Assembly: GCA_934667845.1 (NCBI GenBank)
Contig: CAKUMQ010000018.1
Coordinates: forward strand, 1 to 45,893
DNA: 45,893 bases
DNA from: an uncultured Eubacteriales bacterium
GTDB lineage: Bacteria; Bacillota; Clostridia; Oscillospirales; Acutalibacteraceae
Direction: 5' to 3'
Shown here in pieces: positions 8,826 to 17,036 of the stretch. Numbering within the stretch: the stretch's first letter is position 1; every line of letters starts with the position of its first letter. Both the position numbers and the translations under genes were made by a program. Below the pieces are notes generated by a model, which worked only from the letters and a program-made list of their open reading frames with translations, did not search any database and was not told the DNA's origin.

Positions 8826-9372
8826 GCTGTGGAGCGTGCTGAAGCCCGCTCTGATCCTGACGGCGATCACCGCCGTCTCCGCCGCCGCGCTCGCGGGCGT
8901 CAACGCCCTCACGGCGGACACGATCACCCGCCGCGCCGAGGAGACCGCCGACCGCGCACGGCGGCAGGTCATTGACGCCGCCTCGTTTGAAGCCGCCGCG
9001 CTGCCGGGGGAGGACGGGGAGAGCTACTACAAGGCGCTCGGCGAAAACGGCGAGACGCTCGGCTATGTCTTTACCGCAACGGTCAGCGGCAAGAGCAGCG
9101 GACTGACCGTCATGACCGGCATCCTCGCCGATGGCACGGTCGCGGGCGTGGTCGTGACGGAGGACAACGAGACCGCCGGTTATGTCCAGAAGGTGGAAAA
9201 GGCGGGGCTGCTCGAGCGGCTTAAAGGGCTGCCCGCCGCGCCGATCACCGCCGGAGAGGATGTCGACACCGTCGCTCAGGCAACCAAAACGTCCAAGGGC
9301 ATCCTGCGCGGCGTCAATGAGGCGATCGAGCGGTATACGCAGATCAAGGAGGCGGAAACGGATGGCGAATAA
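8815..9372 (+). CDS. rnfG: Rnf complex subunit G (FMN-binding)
   Basis: Membrane-anchored subunit with one N-terminal helix (about residues 9-30) and an outward FMN-binding domain, 185 residues. The covalent FMN Thr sits in DTVAQATKTSKG (Thr157); the usual form is SGAT-x-TS, so Ser-Gly is replaced by Ala-Gln, parallel to the change in RnfD. It starts at GTG 8815 inside the end of rnfD, preceded by AAAAGGAGGGG. It overlaps rnfE by 11 bp. The flavin transferase ApbE that the family needs is not in the window. Confidence 0.94.
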   Translation: MKNKLWSVLKPALILTAITAVSAAALAGVNALTADTITRRAEETADRARRQVIDAASFEAAALPGEDGESYYKALGENGETLGYVFTATVSGKSSGLTVMTGILADGTVAGVVVTEDNETAGYVQKVEKAGLLERLKGLPAAPITAGEDVDTVAQATKTSKGILRGVNEAIERYTQIKEAETDGE

Positions 9373-10057
9373 ATACACCGAAGCCCTCACCCGCGGGCTG
9401 ATCCGTGAAAATCCCACGCTGCGGCTGGTGCTCGGCACCTGCCCGACGCTCGCCGTCACCACCGCCGCGCTCAACGGGCTGGGCATGGGGCTGGCTGCCA
9501 CCTTCGTGCTGGTCTGCTCCAATGTCGCGATCTCGCTTCTGCGCCGCGTCATCCCCGACAAGGTGCGCCTGCCCGCCTTCATCGTCGTGATCGCCGCATT
9601 TACCTCGGTCGTGCAGATGCTCGTCAAGGCATATCTGCCCGCCATCGACAGCGCGCTCGGCATCTATCTGCCGCTGATCGTCGTCAACTGCATTATCTTA
9701 GGCCGCGCCGAGGCGTATGCGAGCAAGCACACGGTCGGGCTGTCCGCGCTGGACGGCCTCGGCATGGGCGCTGGATTCACCGGCGCTCTCGTGCTGATGG
9801 GCGCTGTCCGTGAGCTGCTCGGCAGCGGTACGCTGTTCGGCTGGCCCGAAAACGGGCTGTTCCCCGCCATCGGCGTGTTCGTTCTGCCCGCCGGAGGCTT
9901 TTTCGTGTTCGGCATGATGATCTGGCTGACCAATACGCTGGTGCGCCGCTTTGCGGGATCGGACGCGGTCATCCGCGAGGCTGCCGGCTGCGGCGGCTGC
10001 CCGCACGCTGCCGACTGCGGGCGCATGACGGAAAAGGAGGGCGAGGGCAATGAGTAA
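9362..10057 (+). CDS. rnfE: Rnf complex subunit E (membrane)
   Basis: Integral membrane subunit, about six hydrophobic segments, homologous to NqrD. Together with RnfA it holds a membrane 2Fe-2S cluster in characterised complexes. It has 231 residues from ATG 9362, inside the end of rnfG, preceded by AAGGAGG. LGTCPTLAVT carries the conserved Cys of the first half, and VNCIILGRAEAYAS that of the second. The cytoplasmic tail ends with a small Cys-rich patch, Cys210, Cys213 and Cys219 in CGGCPHAADC, which could bind a metal. It overlaps rnfA by 8 bp. Confidence 0.94.
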   Translation: MANKYTEALTRGLIRENPTLRLVLGTCPTLAVTTAALNGLGMGLAATFVLVCSNVAISLLRRVIPDKVRLPAFIVVIAAFTSVVQMLVKAYLPAIDSALGIYLPLIVVNCIILGRAEAYASKHTVGLSALDGLGMGAGFTGALVLMGAVRELLGSGTLFGWPENGLFPAIGVFVLPAGGFFVFGMMIWLTNTLVRRFAGSDAVIREAAGCGGCPHAADCGRMTEKEGEGNE

Positions 10058-10637
10058 TTCCGGATGGTTTGCGATCCTGATCGGCGGGCTGCTGGTCAAC
10101 AACTTCGTGCTGTCGCAGTTTCTCGGCATCTGCCCGTTCCTCGGCGTGTCGAAAAAGCTCAGTCAGGCCGCCGGCATGTCCGCCGCGGTCATCGCGGTCA
10201 TGCTGCTCGCGACCGCCGTCACCTGGCCGATCCAGACGTTTCTGCTCGATCCGTTTGACCTCGGCTATCTGCAGACGCTGGTGTTCATTCTGATCATCGC
10301 CGCGCTCGTGCAGCTCGTCGAGCTGCTGCTGCGCCGCTTTCTCCCGCCGCTGTATAAGGCGCTCGGCATCTATCTGCCGCTGATCACCACCAACTGCGCC
10401 GTGCTGGGCGTGGCGATCCTCAACATCGACAGCGGCTTAAACTACGGGCAGTCGCTCATGAACGCGCTCGGCGCGGGGCTGGGCTTTCTGCTCGCGATGG
10501 TGCTGTTTGCCGGCGTGCGGGAGCGGCTGGAATCCGCCGACATCCCGCAGGGGCTGCGCGGTATGCCGATCACGCTGATTGCCGCCTCTCTGGTCTCCCT
10601 CTCGTTTCTGGGATTCCAGGGGCTGTTCGGACTGTAA
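10050..10637 (+). CDS. rnfA: Rnf complex subunit A (membrane)
   Basis: Integral membrane subunit, 195 residues, about six transmembrane segments, homologous to NqrE. The conserved Cys regions NFVLSQFLGICPFLG and TTNCAVLGVAI are present; together with RnfE they coordinate the buried 2Fe-2S cluster in known complexes. It starts at ATG 10050, overlapping the end of rnfE by 8 bp, behind AAAAGGAGGG. It is followed after 15 bp by rnfB. Confidence 0.96.
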   Translation: MSNSGWFAILIGGLLVNNFVLSQFLGICPFLGVSKKLSQAAGMSAAVIAVMLLATAVTWPIQTFLLDPFDLGYLQTLVFILIIAALVQLVELLLRRFLPPLYKALGIYLPLITTNCAVLGVAILNIDSGLNYGQSLMNALGAGLGFLLAMVLFAGVRERLESADIPQGLRGMPITLIAASLVSLSFLGFQGLFGL

Positions 10638-10652
10638 AGGAGGGCGACCGCT

Positions 10653-11444
10653 ATGCATCCCATTTTACTGGCTGTGCTCCTGCTCGCGGGGCTGGGGCTT
10701 CTGTGCGGACTGATCCTCGCCGTCGCCTCGATGCTGCTCGCCGTGCCGAAAAATGAGCTGGAGGAAAAGATCCGCGCCGCCCTGCCGGGCGCCAACTGCG
10801 GCGCCTGCGGCTATTCCGGCTGCGACGGCTATGCGGCGGCGCTTGCCCGGCGCGAAGCGCCGGTCGGGCGCTGCACGCCGGGCGGTGAGGAATCGCTTGC
10901 CGCCGTCTCCGCGCTCCTCGGCGTGGACGGCGCGCTCGAGCGCCGCGTGGCGGCGGTGCGCTGCGGCGGCTGCGACGAAAAGGCGAGCCGCGCGTTTACC
11001 TATACCGGGCAGAAAAGCTGCCGCGCCGCCATGCAGCTGTTCGGCGGCGATAAGGGCTGCCGCTTCGGCTGCCTCGGCTACGGCGACTGCGCCCGCGTCT
11101 GCGAATACGGCGCGATCGCGCTCGAAAACGGCATTGCGCGCATTGACCCGTCGCTGTGCCGCGGCTGCGGCAAATGCGCCGACGCCTGCCCGAAAGATCT
11201 CATCGCGCTGACCGCGCCCGCCGCAGCGCTCGTGCAGTGCCGCAGCACCGAAGCCGCGCCCGCCCAGCGCAAGCTCTGCACCGCGGGCTGTATCGGCTGC
11301 GGCAAATGCGCCCGCGTCTGCCCGCAAAAGGCGATCACCGTCGAAAACAAGCTCGCCGTCGCGGACGAGGCGCTGTGCACCGGCTGCGGGCAGTGCGCCG
11401 AGGCGTGCCCCGTCGGCTGCATCCGCATTCTGCCGGAGGGCTGA
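10653..11444 (+). CDS. rnfB: Rnf complex subunit B (ferredoxin-side Fe-S protein)
   Basis: Electron entry subunit that takes electrons from reduced ferredoxin, 263 residues. An N-terminal membrane helix (about 3-27) is followed by a 4Fe-4S domain with NCGACGYSGCDGY. Then come four ferredoxin-type Cys groups: one at GCRFGCLGYGDCARVC, then CRGCGKCADACP, CIGCGKCARVCP and CTGCGQCAEACP. This multi-cluster form is typical of clostridial RnfB. It starts at ATG 10653 behind AAAGGAGGG and is the last gene of the operon; no clear terminator follows. Confidence 0.96.
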   Translation: MHPILLAVLLLAGLGLLCGLILAVASMLLAVPKNELEEKIRAALPGANCGACGYSGCDGYAAALARREAPVGRCTPGGEESLAAVSALLGVDGALERRVAAVRCGGCDEKASRAFTYTGQKSCRAAMQLFGGDKGCRFGCLGYGDCARVCEYGAIALENGIARIDPSLCRGCGKCADACPKDLIALTAPAAALVQCRSTEAAPAQRKLCTAGCIGCGKCARVCPQKAITVENKLAVADEALCTGCGQCAEACPVGCIRILPEG

Positions 11445-11465
11445 CAAAACAGCGCATTTTCCCGC

Positions 11466-11494
11466 TTGAAACCCGCGCGCATTTGTGCTATACT
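11466..11494 (+). promoter_or_regulatory. Promoter of the membrane protein gene at 11540
   Basis: TTGAAA (11466-11471), 17-bp spacer, TATACT (11489-11494) with TGC before it. The next start codon is 46 bp downstream. It has the same architecture as the rnf promoter. Confidence 0.8.
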
Positions 11495-11539
11495 CTGCTT
11501 GTACCTCTTGAATTTCACCGGAAGAAACGGGGGTTTTCC

Positions 11540-12193
11540 ATGCGTACCGCTTCCACTGTATCAAAGATCTGTATGTGGGTCTTTTTCTGCCTGTCGCTGC
11601 TGTTTCACACGCTGGCGCTGATCGGACTCGCGATGAACAACCAGTCCGCGATCGAACAGGAAAAGACCGCCGTGGTCTATGACCTCGTCCCGATGCTGAT
11701 CGGTGTCGGCGTCATGCTCGTCTCGGTCGTGCTGTTCACCGTACTGCCGAAGGGCAGGCTCATTCCGCTGATCGCCGCGGCCGCCGCGGGCGTACTGCTC
11801 ATTTTCGTGACGATCGACCTCGGCAACACGTTTCCGCCCTCGATCGGCGCAGACGGCAGCGACGTCGGGCTGACCGCCTGGCGGCTCGTCTACCGGCATT
11901 ACAGCATGGTGCTGACGCCGCTGTGCATGGCGGTCGCCTATTTCACCGGCCGCGCCGCCGACAAGGCGGAGCAGGCACGCTTTAACGCAAGCTACCGCAG
12001 TCAGTACCATTTTGACGGCGCCCCGCTGTTCCGTGACGAGGACAGCGGCGAAAAAAAGAAAAAGAGCGTCGCCGTGCGCGAGCGCAAGATGGCGGAGCAG
12101 GCGCGGCGGGATATCGAGCGCGAGGAGCGCGAAAAAGCCGCCGCCGCGATCCCGCTGTCGACGCCCGAGGAAAACGAGGCGCATCCCGAATAA
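11540..12193 (+). CDS. Conserved membrane protein, unknown function
   Basis: 217 residues from ATG 11540. Four hydrophobic segments are visible, at about 8-30, 46-68, 75-92 and 118-138. A long hydrophilic C-terminal tail from about 140 is rich in Lys, Arg and Glu (EKKKKSVAVRERKM and following) and probably forms a cytoplasmic helix. No catalytic motif is recognised. It has its own promoter, so it need not be part of the rnf operon although it follows it directly. It may be specific to this bacterial group. Confidence 0.7.
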   Translation: MRTASTVSKICMWVFFCLSLLFHTLALIGLAMNNQSAIEQEKTAVVYDLVPMLIGVGVMLVSVVLFTVLPKGRLIPLIAAAAAGVLLIFVTIDLGNTFPPSIGADGSDVGLTAWRLVYRHYSMVLTPLCMAVAYFTGRAADKAEQARFNASYRSQYHFDGAPLFRDEDSGEKKKKSVAVRERKMAEQARRDIEREEREKAAAAIPLSTPEENEAHPE

Positions 12194-12328
12194 GCGCAGA
12201 CGCGCCGGGAACACTACCCTCGGTCAACAGGGGCAAAACAGACCGCTCCTGTCAGGTCAAATGCCGGATTCCCGCCGCAAAACGCGGCGGTCGACCCTAT
12301 TGTTCATTTCAGAAAGGTGGTTTATCTC

Positions 12329-12562
12329 ATGAAGTGCACCCGTCGATCCTCAAACGGAAAGCTCATGCTTGTGGTGATCCTTGCCGCCGCAACGGCAGCG
12401 GTCACGACGCTGACCGTGCTTGCCGTCCGCCTGCATTGGTTTAGCCGCCTGTGCGCCTGGATGAAGCAGCACCGCGCGCCCTTCACCTGCAATTTCCCGG
12501 ACGATGCCGAAAATGTGACCGACATCGCCCGCGAGCCGGAATCGACTGACGAGACCGACTGA
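12329..12562 (+). CDS. Small membrane protein, unknown function
   Basis: 77 residues from ATG 12329, with AAAGGTGG ten bases upstream. A basic N-terminus (KCTRRSSNGK) precedes one hydrophobic helix at about 12-34, followed by a short tail ending in acidic residues. The orientation is probably N-in with the tail outside. A GTG at 12317 is in frame but lies inside the ribosome-binding site, so the ATG is preferred. A strong terminator follows 17 bp after the stop. A weak 7-bp hairpin without a T-tract (12272-12290) lies upstream. Confidence 0.6.
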   Translation: MKCTRRSSNGKLMLVVILAAATAAVTTLTVLAVRLHWFSRLCAWMKQHRAPFTCNFPDDAENVTDIAREPESTDETD

Positions 12563-12579
12563 TCCCGTTCACAAGCAGA

Positions 12580-12628
12580 CAGCCCCCAAAGCCGCTTTTC
12601 CGCGGCTTTGGGGGCTGCTCATTTTTTT
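12580..12628 (+). terminator. Intrinsic terminator between host genes and the phage cassette
   Basis: A 16-bp perfect stem (12580-12595 with 12602-12617) with a 6-nt loop, followed by a run of seven T. It ends plus-strand transcripts and lies back to back with the end of the minus-strand phage operon, so its hairpin may serve both. Confidence 0.92.
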
Positions 12629-12872
12629 ACGCCTGCTTTTCGGCTTTCAGGCTGTCCTTATACGCGTCCGCCTCAATGGCGGCGGCGGTAAACGAGTTGT
12701 TCTTCCACCAGGCGGCAACCGCCGTCCCGACGGTGAACAGCGCGCCGATCAGGGCGCTCACCGTCTCATCCTCGAGCGGCAGCGGCGACACCCCGCAGGC
12801 GGTCAACACCTGATTGACCAGGGCGATCAGCAGCAAAACGGTGCGGATCACGGTTCCCGAGCTGATTTTCAT
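12627..12872 (-). CDS. Phage holin, SPP1-like family
   Basis: 81-residue holin that would form membrane lesions to release the endolysin. The N-terminal phrase GTVIRTVLLLIALVNQVL, the second hydrophobic segment VSALIGALFTVGTAVAAWW, and KNNSFT after it match the SPP1-type holins of Bacillota. Two transmembrane helices and a charged C-terminus are evident. It starts at ATG 12872 and overlaps the preceding gene by 4 bp (ATGA), a sign of translational coupling. Last gene of the operon. Confidence 0.88.
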   Translation of the reverse strand: MKISSGTVIRTVLLLIALVNQVLTACGVSPLPLEDETVSALIGALFTVGTAVAAWWKNNSFTAAAIEADAYKDSLKAEKQA

Positions 12873-13096
12873 GCGCTTTTTCCCCTTTCCTTTTCCAGCC
12901 GGTCAAGGCGCTTGCCGATAAAACGGATCTGCTCCTCGATGACCGGCATACGGGCGGCAAACTGGTTGTGGGCATCCACCTTTTTCTCCAGCTGTGCCAG
13001 CCGGTAGTTTGTGAGCTTTGCGCCGGCGAGGATCCCGCCGAACGTGCCGATCGCCGCCCCGCCCAGCGAGACCAGAGCGGTCAGAATTTCCGTCAT
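12869..13096 (-). CDS. Small XhlA-like phage lysis accessory protein
   Basis: 75 residues. An N-terminal hydrophobic segment (about 5-27, with GGAAIGTFGGILAG) is followed by an amphipathic coiled-coil-like helix with LEKKVDAHNQFAARMPVIEEQI. This resembles the XhlA-type or DUF7365-like small proteins found next to holins in Bacillota phages and defective prophages. A role assisting holin function or lysis is inferred from that position. It starts at ATG 13096 behind GAGGTGA and overlaps the holin gene by 4 bp. Confidence 0.72.
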   Translation of the reverse strand: MTEILTALVSLGGAAIGTFGGILAGAKLTNYRLAQLEKKVDAHNQFAARMPVIEEQIRFIGKRLDRLEKERGKSA

Positions 13097-13107
13097 TTCC
13101 GTTCACC

Positions 13108-13941
13108 TCATTCCACAGCCAACAGATAATACCAGTCGTTGTCGGCAACCCTGCCGTCCTCGGTCAGCCCGAAATCGCGCTCAAGGGCGCAGATCGCGCT
13201 CTCGGTCAGCCGCCGCGGCTTGCCGTCGACCAGCCCGGTGTAATACCCCATCGCACGCAGCCGCCGCTGCACCCAGCGCGGCACCTCGCCGTCGGTGCGA
13301 TAGCCGACGGTATAGCCCTTTGCCGCGCGCAGGGTATAGCGTCCCGCCACGCCGTCCGCGGGGCCCGAATACCGCCCCGCCTTCTGCATGAGCTGCTGAA
13401 ACGCCCGCACGTCCGCGTTCGGCTTTGTGCCGAACCGCAGCGCCGGATCGTTGCCGCGGTTGCCGTTTAGCTGCCGCGGCATCCCGGGCAGCGACCTTTC
13501 GCCGCGGAGATAGGGGAGGGGATCCACCCGTTTTCCGTCGAGCACCACGTCAAAATGCAGGTGCACGCCGGTCGCGTGCCCGGTTTCTCCCATGGTCGCA
13601 ACGGGCTGCCCCGCCTTGACGGGGTCGCCCTTTTTGACCAGCAGCGAATCCTTTTTCAGGTGCTTGTACATCGTTTTCGCGCCGCCCGCATGCGTGACGG
13701 TGAGATAATTTCCCGCCGAGCCGTCGGTCGTGCGCCCTGTATAGGTGTTGCGCAGCGAGGTAACGACCCCGTCCGCAAACGCCGTCACGGTGCGATTGCC
13801 GATCCCGCTGATGAGGTCGATTCCCTGATGGGCGGTGCGCGTTTTCCCCGTGACGGGGTCCCTGCGCAAGCCGTAATAGGCGGTGATCCGCTCATGCCCG
13901 CCCTGCAGCACATGGATCTTTCCGTTTAAGCTGTCTGCCAA
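13108..13941 (-). CDS. Endolysin: M23 metallopeptidase with peptidoglycan-binding domain
   Basis: 277 residues. The N-terminal M23 (lysostaphin-like) endopeptidase domain has zinc ligands His38 and Asp42 in HQGIDL and His129 in HLHF, with His94 (YKHL) and His127 as catalytic positions. From about 180 it carries a peptidoglycan-binding type 1 repeat (VRAFQQLMQKAG, then VQRRLRAMGYYTGLVDG). There is no signal peptide, which fits release through the holin. The start is TTG 13941 with AAAGGAG upstream. It would cut peptide cross-bridges of the host wall. It could alternatively be virion-borne, since it follows the virion genes directly. Confidence 0.88.
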   Translation of the reverse strand: MADSLNGKIHVLQGGHERITAYYGLRRDPVTGKTRTAHQGIDLISGIGNRTVTAFADGVVTSLRNTYTGRTTDGSAGNYLTVTHAGGAKTMYKHLKKDSLLVKKGDPVKAGQPVATMGETGHATGVHLHFDVVLDGKRVDPLPYLRGERSLPGMPRQLNGNRGNDPALRFGTKPNADVRAFQQLMQKAGRYSGPADGVAGRYTLRAAKGYTVGYRTDGEVPRWVQRRLRAMGYYTGLVDGKPRRLTESAICALERDFGLTEDGRVADNDWYYLLAVE

Positions 13942-13983
13942 GCTCTCTCGTCTCCTTTCCGATCAGCCGTGTGACCTGTCCGG

Positions 13984-14553
13984 TCAGCGGCTGCCCTTTT
14001 CCCAAAGCGTGCGCGCGGTCTTGGAACGGGCAATGGCGACGGCGCGGGAATACGCCGACCGCTCCAGCGATGCGCGGTGCCTGACAATATCCTGCTCCGC
14101 CGCATTGATCAGCGCCGCGCGCTTTTCGGTCTGTTTCTGCTTCATCTGCCGATAGCCCTGCCCGATCAGATGATTGATCTTGTCCGATTTCTCCCGCAGT
14201 GCGCGGTTGACCTCGGCGACCGCCGTCTCGCCCGCCTCCTTGGCCTGCGCGTCGGCGACCGCCGCCGTGCCCGAACCGGCAAGCCCGCGGTCCGCCAGCT
14301 TAAGCCGGATCTGCCGCCGCGTCAGCGCCGCCTGCACGGCGGCATCGCGCCGTGCATCGACCGCATCGGCAGCCTCGCCCCGCGCCTGTGAAAACCACGC
14401 CGCCTTTTTCGCGGCATAAGCCGCCTCGGTGTCGGCGGTATAGGCGCGCAGGGCGCTTTCCGCCTTCTTGCGCCGCTCCGCCGCATAGGCGTCGCCGTCC
14501 TTTTTCGCCTGCTTCAGCAGCGCCCGCTCAATAGCGGCATAGGAAGTTGCCAT
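13984..14553 (-). CDS. Ala-rich helical virion protein, possible internal or ejection protein
   Basis: 189 residues, highly Ala-, Lys- and Arg-rich, and predicted almost wholly helical or coiled-coil. The phrase LADRGLAGSGTAAVADAQA resembles motifs in virion proteins of Gram-positive phages. Its place directly after the tail-hub gene and before lysis genes corresponds to that of internal or ejection proteins in short-tailed phages. That role is inference from position and composition; no enzymatic motif is present. It starts at ATG 14553 behind GGGGGAGG, 1 bp after the previous stop. Confidence 0.55.
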   Translation of the reverse strand: MATSYAAIERALLKQAKKDGDAYAAERRKKAESALRAYTADTEAAYAAKKAAWFSQARGEAADAVDARRDAAVQAALTRRQIRLKLADRGLAGSGTAAVADAQAKEAGETAVAEVNRALREKSDKINHLIGQGYRQMKQKQTEKRAALINAAEQDIVRHRASLERSAYSRAVAIARSKTARTLWEKGSR

Positions 14554-14554
14554 C

Positions 14555-16591
14555 TCATTTCACCTCCCCCGTTTCGGTGCCGGTCAGCTCCCAGCCCGAC
14601 AGAGCCGCCGCCCCGCAGCCCTGCAATTTCAGCTGTACGCGGCGCACGCCGCGCAGCCCGGTCATCAGCCGGCAGCCGTTTTTCACCGGCAGCGACGGCG
14701 AATACCAGATGCCGCCCTCGCCGTCGGTCAGCGTCACCTTAACGCGCGCCGCGCTGCCCGAAAGCTCCAGCCGCGCGCCCGTCACGTCCTTATAGGTGCC
14801 GCTCTCGCCGAGATCCTGCCGCGCGGTCTCGGCGGCAAAAAACAGCGGGGCGGTCGTCAGCCCCGTGCCCTGCGGCACACAGTCCGCCGTGCCCGAAAAC
14901 GTATACAGCCGCCGCGTCGGGTCGCCGTTTGGCTCCCGCTGCAGCCCGTAGAGCACCGCGCCGCTGCCGCTGCCCAGAATACACTGCCAGGTGATCCCCG
15001 GCACCGTGACGTCCAGCCGGAACCAGCACAGCTTTTTCTGCATATCGCGGTCAGCGGTGTAGCCCGAAAAGCGGACAAATGCCTGCGTGTCATACCGCAG
15101 CGCCCATACCGTGCTGCCGGTGAGCAGCAGATACCAGCCGTTGTCGGCGGCGGCGGACGCCGCTTTGCGGTCGTCCTCGGGCAGCGCGTGCAGGAGCGGC
15201 GCGACCGTGCCGGACAGCAGCCGCACGTTGCGGGTGCCGTAGGTATCGCGGGACAGCAGCGTGTACACGTCGCCACGGGCGGTCGCCCAGACAAGCCGCC
15301 CGTGGCAGAGCCGCACCGTCGCCGGGCAGTCGCAGCCCACCTCGGAGGACAGCGCCACCAGCGGAAACGTCCCCTCCGCCGCCGTGCCGGAGGCGCCGGT
15401 CGACGGCTCATACCCGGCGGCATACAGCTCCCGCTCCTTAAAGAGGATCAGCTGATCCTCCTGGCGGCAAAGCGCCGTCACGGGCTGATCCCCGCTGCCG
15501 ACATAGGCGTAGTTGGTCGCGGGAAAATACAGCGCGTCGTTGACGCCGCTCCAGCAGACCAGATTCGGATACAGCGGATTGCCCGCCAGAAACAGGCGGT
15601 TGCCCCCGCGCTTGGCGTCGCCGCTGCCGCCGAACCAGCAGGACAGGGTCATCCCGAGTATCCGCTTTTGCCCGTAGACATCCGCCTTCGCCGCCCCGAT
15701 ATACAGGTTTTCCCCGCTGACCGAGGCAGAAAGCGCCGTCACCGTGCCGTTTTCGGCGGCAAACCAGACGCAGCCCGCCGCGCGGTCCACATGTAGCCGC
15801 AGCCCGAACTCCGTCGCCGACACCGTTTCATCGCCGTATATGAGATAACTGTGCGTGTCGCCGCTGTTGTCAGTATATTCCGCCGTCACGTCCCCGGCGC
15901 TCAGCCCCTTTTCGGGCAGAAAGTAGTAAAGCCCCGCCCCGTCGGTGGTAAACCGCATACCAAACCGCGGGGTCAGCAGATTTTTTGCCTCATAGACCGT
16001 GCCGGTCACCCGGCTGTCCGTCCTGAGCTTAGCCCCCGCGCCGCCGATGCGCAGGGTCGGCACATAGGTGTATTCCGCCATGTCCGACCAGCGCCCCTCC
16101 ATGCTCGTGCCGGTCGAGCCGAACACGCCCTTCTCCGTGAAAAACAGCGGCTGACCCGCCTCCGACGTCACGGGGAGACAGTGCGCGGCAGACAGCGGCT
16201 GCATGGGGCTGCCGTTGTCGTCCAGAACCGGATACGCCGTGCCGTCGTTGCCGATCCGCACCGCCTCGATGTGCGCGCCGCCCGAATCGGTGAAACTCTC
16301 CAGCACCGTCTCCGTCGGCACACCGCCCACCATGCCCCGGTGACCGGTCGTCTGCACGCCGCCAAACGCATAGGTGTCCGACGCCTCGACCGTCGTGTGC
16401 AGCGCCGTCCGGCGCTCTGCCGTCGAATACAGCCCCGGTCGGGTGCGCAGCGCGCCGCGCTCCCACCAGAGGTTCACGCTGTCCGCCAGCCGGTCCTCGC
16501 CGATGCCGTCCGGCTCCTGCGTCGCGTCCAGTCCGCCCGAGGGCGGCGGCATTTTCAGCCGGAATCTGCCGCGTCCGGATCCATCCCTCAT
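14555..16591 (-). CDS. Beta-propeller tail hub/stabilisation protein, P22 gp10-like
   Basis: 678 residues, the largest phage protein here. The N-terminus (GGLDATQEPDGIGEDRLADSV, then GALRTRPGL) and the repeated strand-rich blocks around NRLFLAGNPLYPNLVCWSG, DALYFPATNY and QEDQLILFKERELYAAG match the propeller-type head-completion or tail-hub proteins of short-tailed phages. These sit below the portal and connector and retain packaged DNA. It starts at ATG 16591 behind AAGGAGG, 14 bp after the connector gene. It is the only tail component I can recognise, and no separate tailspike or fibre gene accompanies it. Confidence 0.72.
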   Translation of the reverse strand: MRDGSGRGRFRLKMPPPSGGLDATQEPDGIGEDRLADSVNLWWERGALRTRPGLYSTAERRTALHTTVEASDTYAFGGVQTTGHRGMVGGVPTETVLESFTDSGGAHIEAVRIGNDGTAYPVLDDNGSPMQPLSAAHCLPVTSEAGQPLFFTEKGVFGSTGTSMEGRWSDMAEYTYVPTLRIGGAGAKLRTDSRVTGTVYEAKNLLTPRFGMRFTTDGAGLYYFLPEKGLSAGDVTAEYTDNSGDTHSYLIYGDETVSATEFGLRLHVDRAAGCVWFAAENGTVTALSASVSGENLYIGAAKADVYGQKRILGMTLSCWFGGSGDAKRGGNRLFLAGNPLYPNLVCWSGVNDALYFPATNYAYVGSGDQPVTALCRQEDQLILFKERELYAAGYEPSTGASGTAAEGTFPLVALSSEVGCDCPATVRLCHGRLVWATARGDVYTLLSRDTYGTRNVRLLSGTVAPLLHALPEDDRKAASAAADNGWYLLLTGSTVWALRYDTQAFVRFSGYTADRDMQKKLCWFRLDVTVPGITWQCILGSGSGAVLYGLQREPNGDPTRRLYTFSGTADCVPQGTGLTTAPLFFAAETARQDLGESGTYKDVTGARLELSGSAARVKVTLTDGEGGIWYSPSLPVKNGCRLMTGLRGVRRVQLKLQGCGAAALSGWELTGTETGEVK

Positions 16592-16605
16592 CGCTCCCGC
16601 CTCCT

Positions 16606-16974
16606 TCAGCCGCCCTCGGTCACGGGCAGCACGTCCGCCCGCGCGGCAAAGCCCGAAAGCCCTGCCCGCTTTTTCGCATACTGTGCCGTCAGCCGCTCGC
16701 CGTCCTCACTGCTGCCGATAAGCTGCGCCAGTGCCGCCGCCAGCCCGAGCGGCAGCGCCTCCGCGCCGCGCGGGGACAGCGGCAGCGGCGTATACGCCCC
16801 ATCGGGCAGTGCCTCCGGCGCCCCCCGCTCCGCCGCGGTCAGATCGGCATAGACGGCACGCAGCGCGGCGGGCGCCTTGTCCCACAAACGGGTGTAGGGC
16901 TGTCCGCCGCTGTCGTCGGCGTCATACCCGAGCAGACAGAGCGCCTGCTCGATGACCTCGTTTTGGCAAAGCAT
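16606..16974 (-). CDS. Probable head-tail connector protein (P22 gp4-like position)
   Basis: 122 residues, with N-terminal NEVIEQALCLLGYD and a helical middle (LPLGLAAALAQLIG). Size, helical character and place between capsid and propeller genes fit an adaptor that binds the portal ring after packaging. Sequence similarity alone is weak, so the role is mainly from gene order. It starts at ATG 16974 behind AAAGGAG. A Cys and Leu-rich opening is present; no enzymatic motif is visible. Confidence 0.6.
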   Translation of the reverse strand: MLCQNEVIEQALCLLGYDADDSGGQPYTRLWDKAPAALRAVYADLTAAERGAPEALPDGAYTPLPLSPRGAEALPLGLAAALAQLIGSSEDGERLTAQYAKKRAGLSGFAARADVLPVTEGG

Positions 16975-17036
16975 CCCTCATCCTCTCCTTTCCCGCCGGG
17001 GCGGGGGCGGCCAAAGCCGCCCCCGACACCGCTTGT

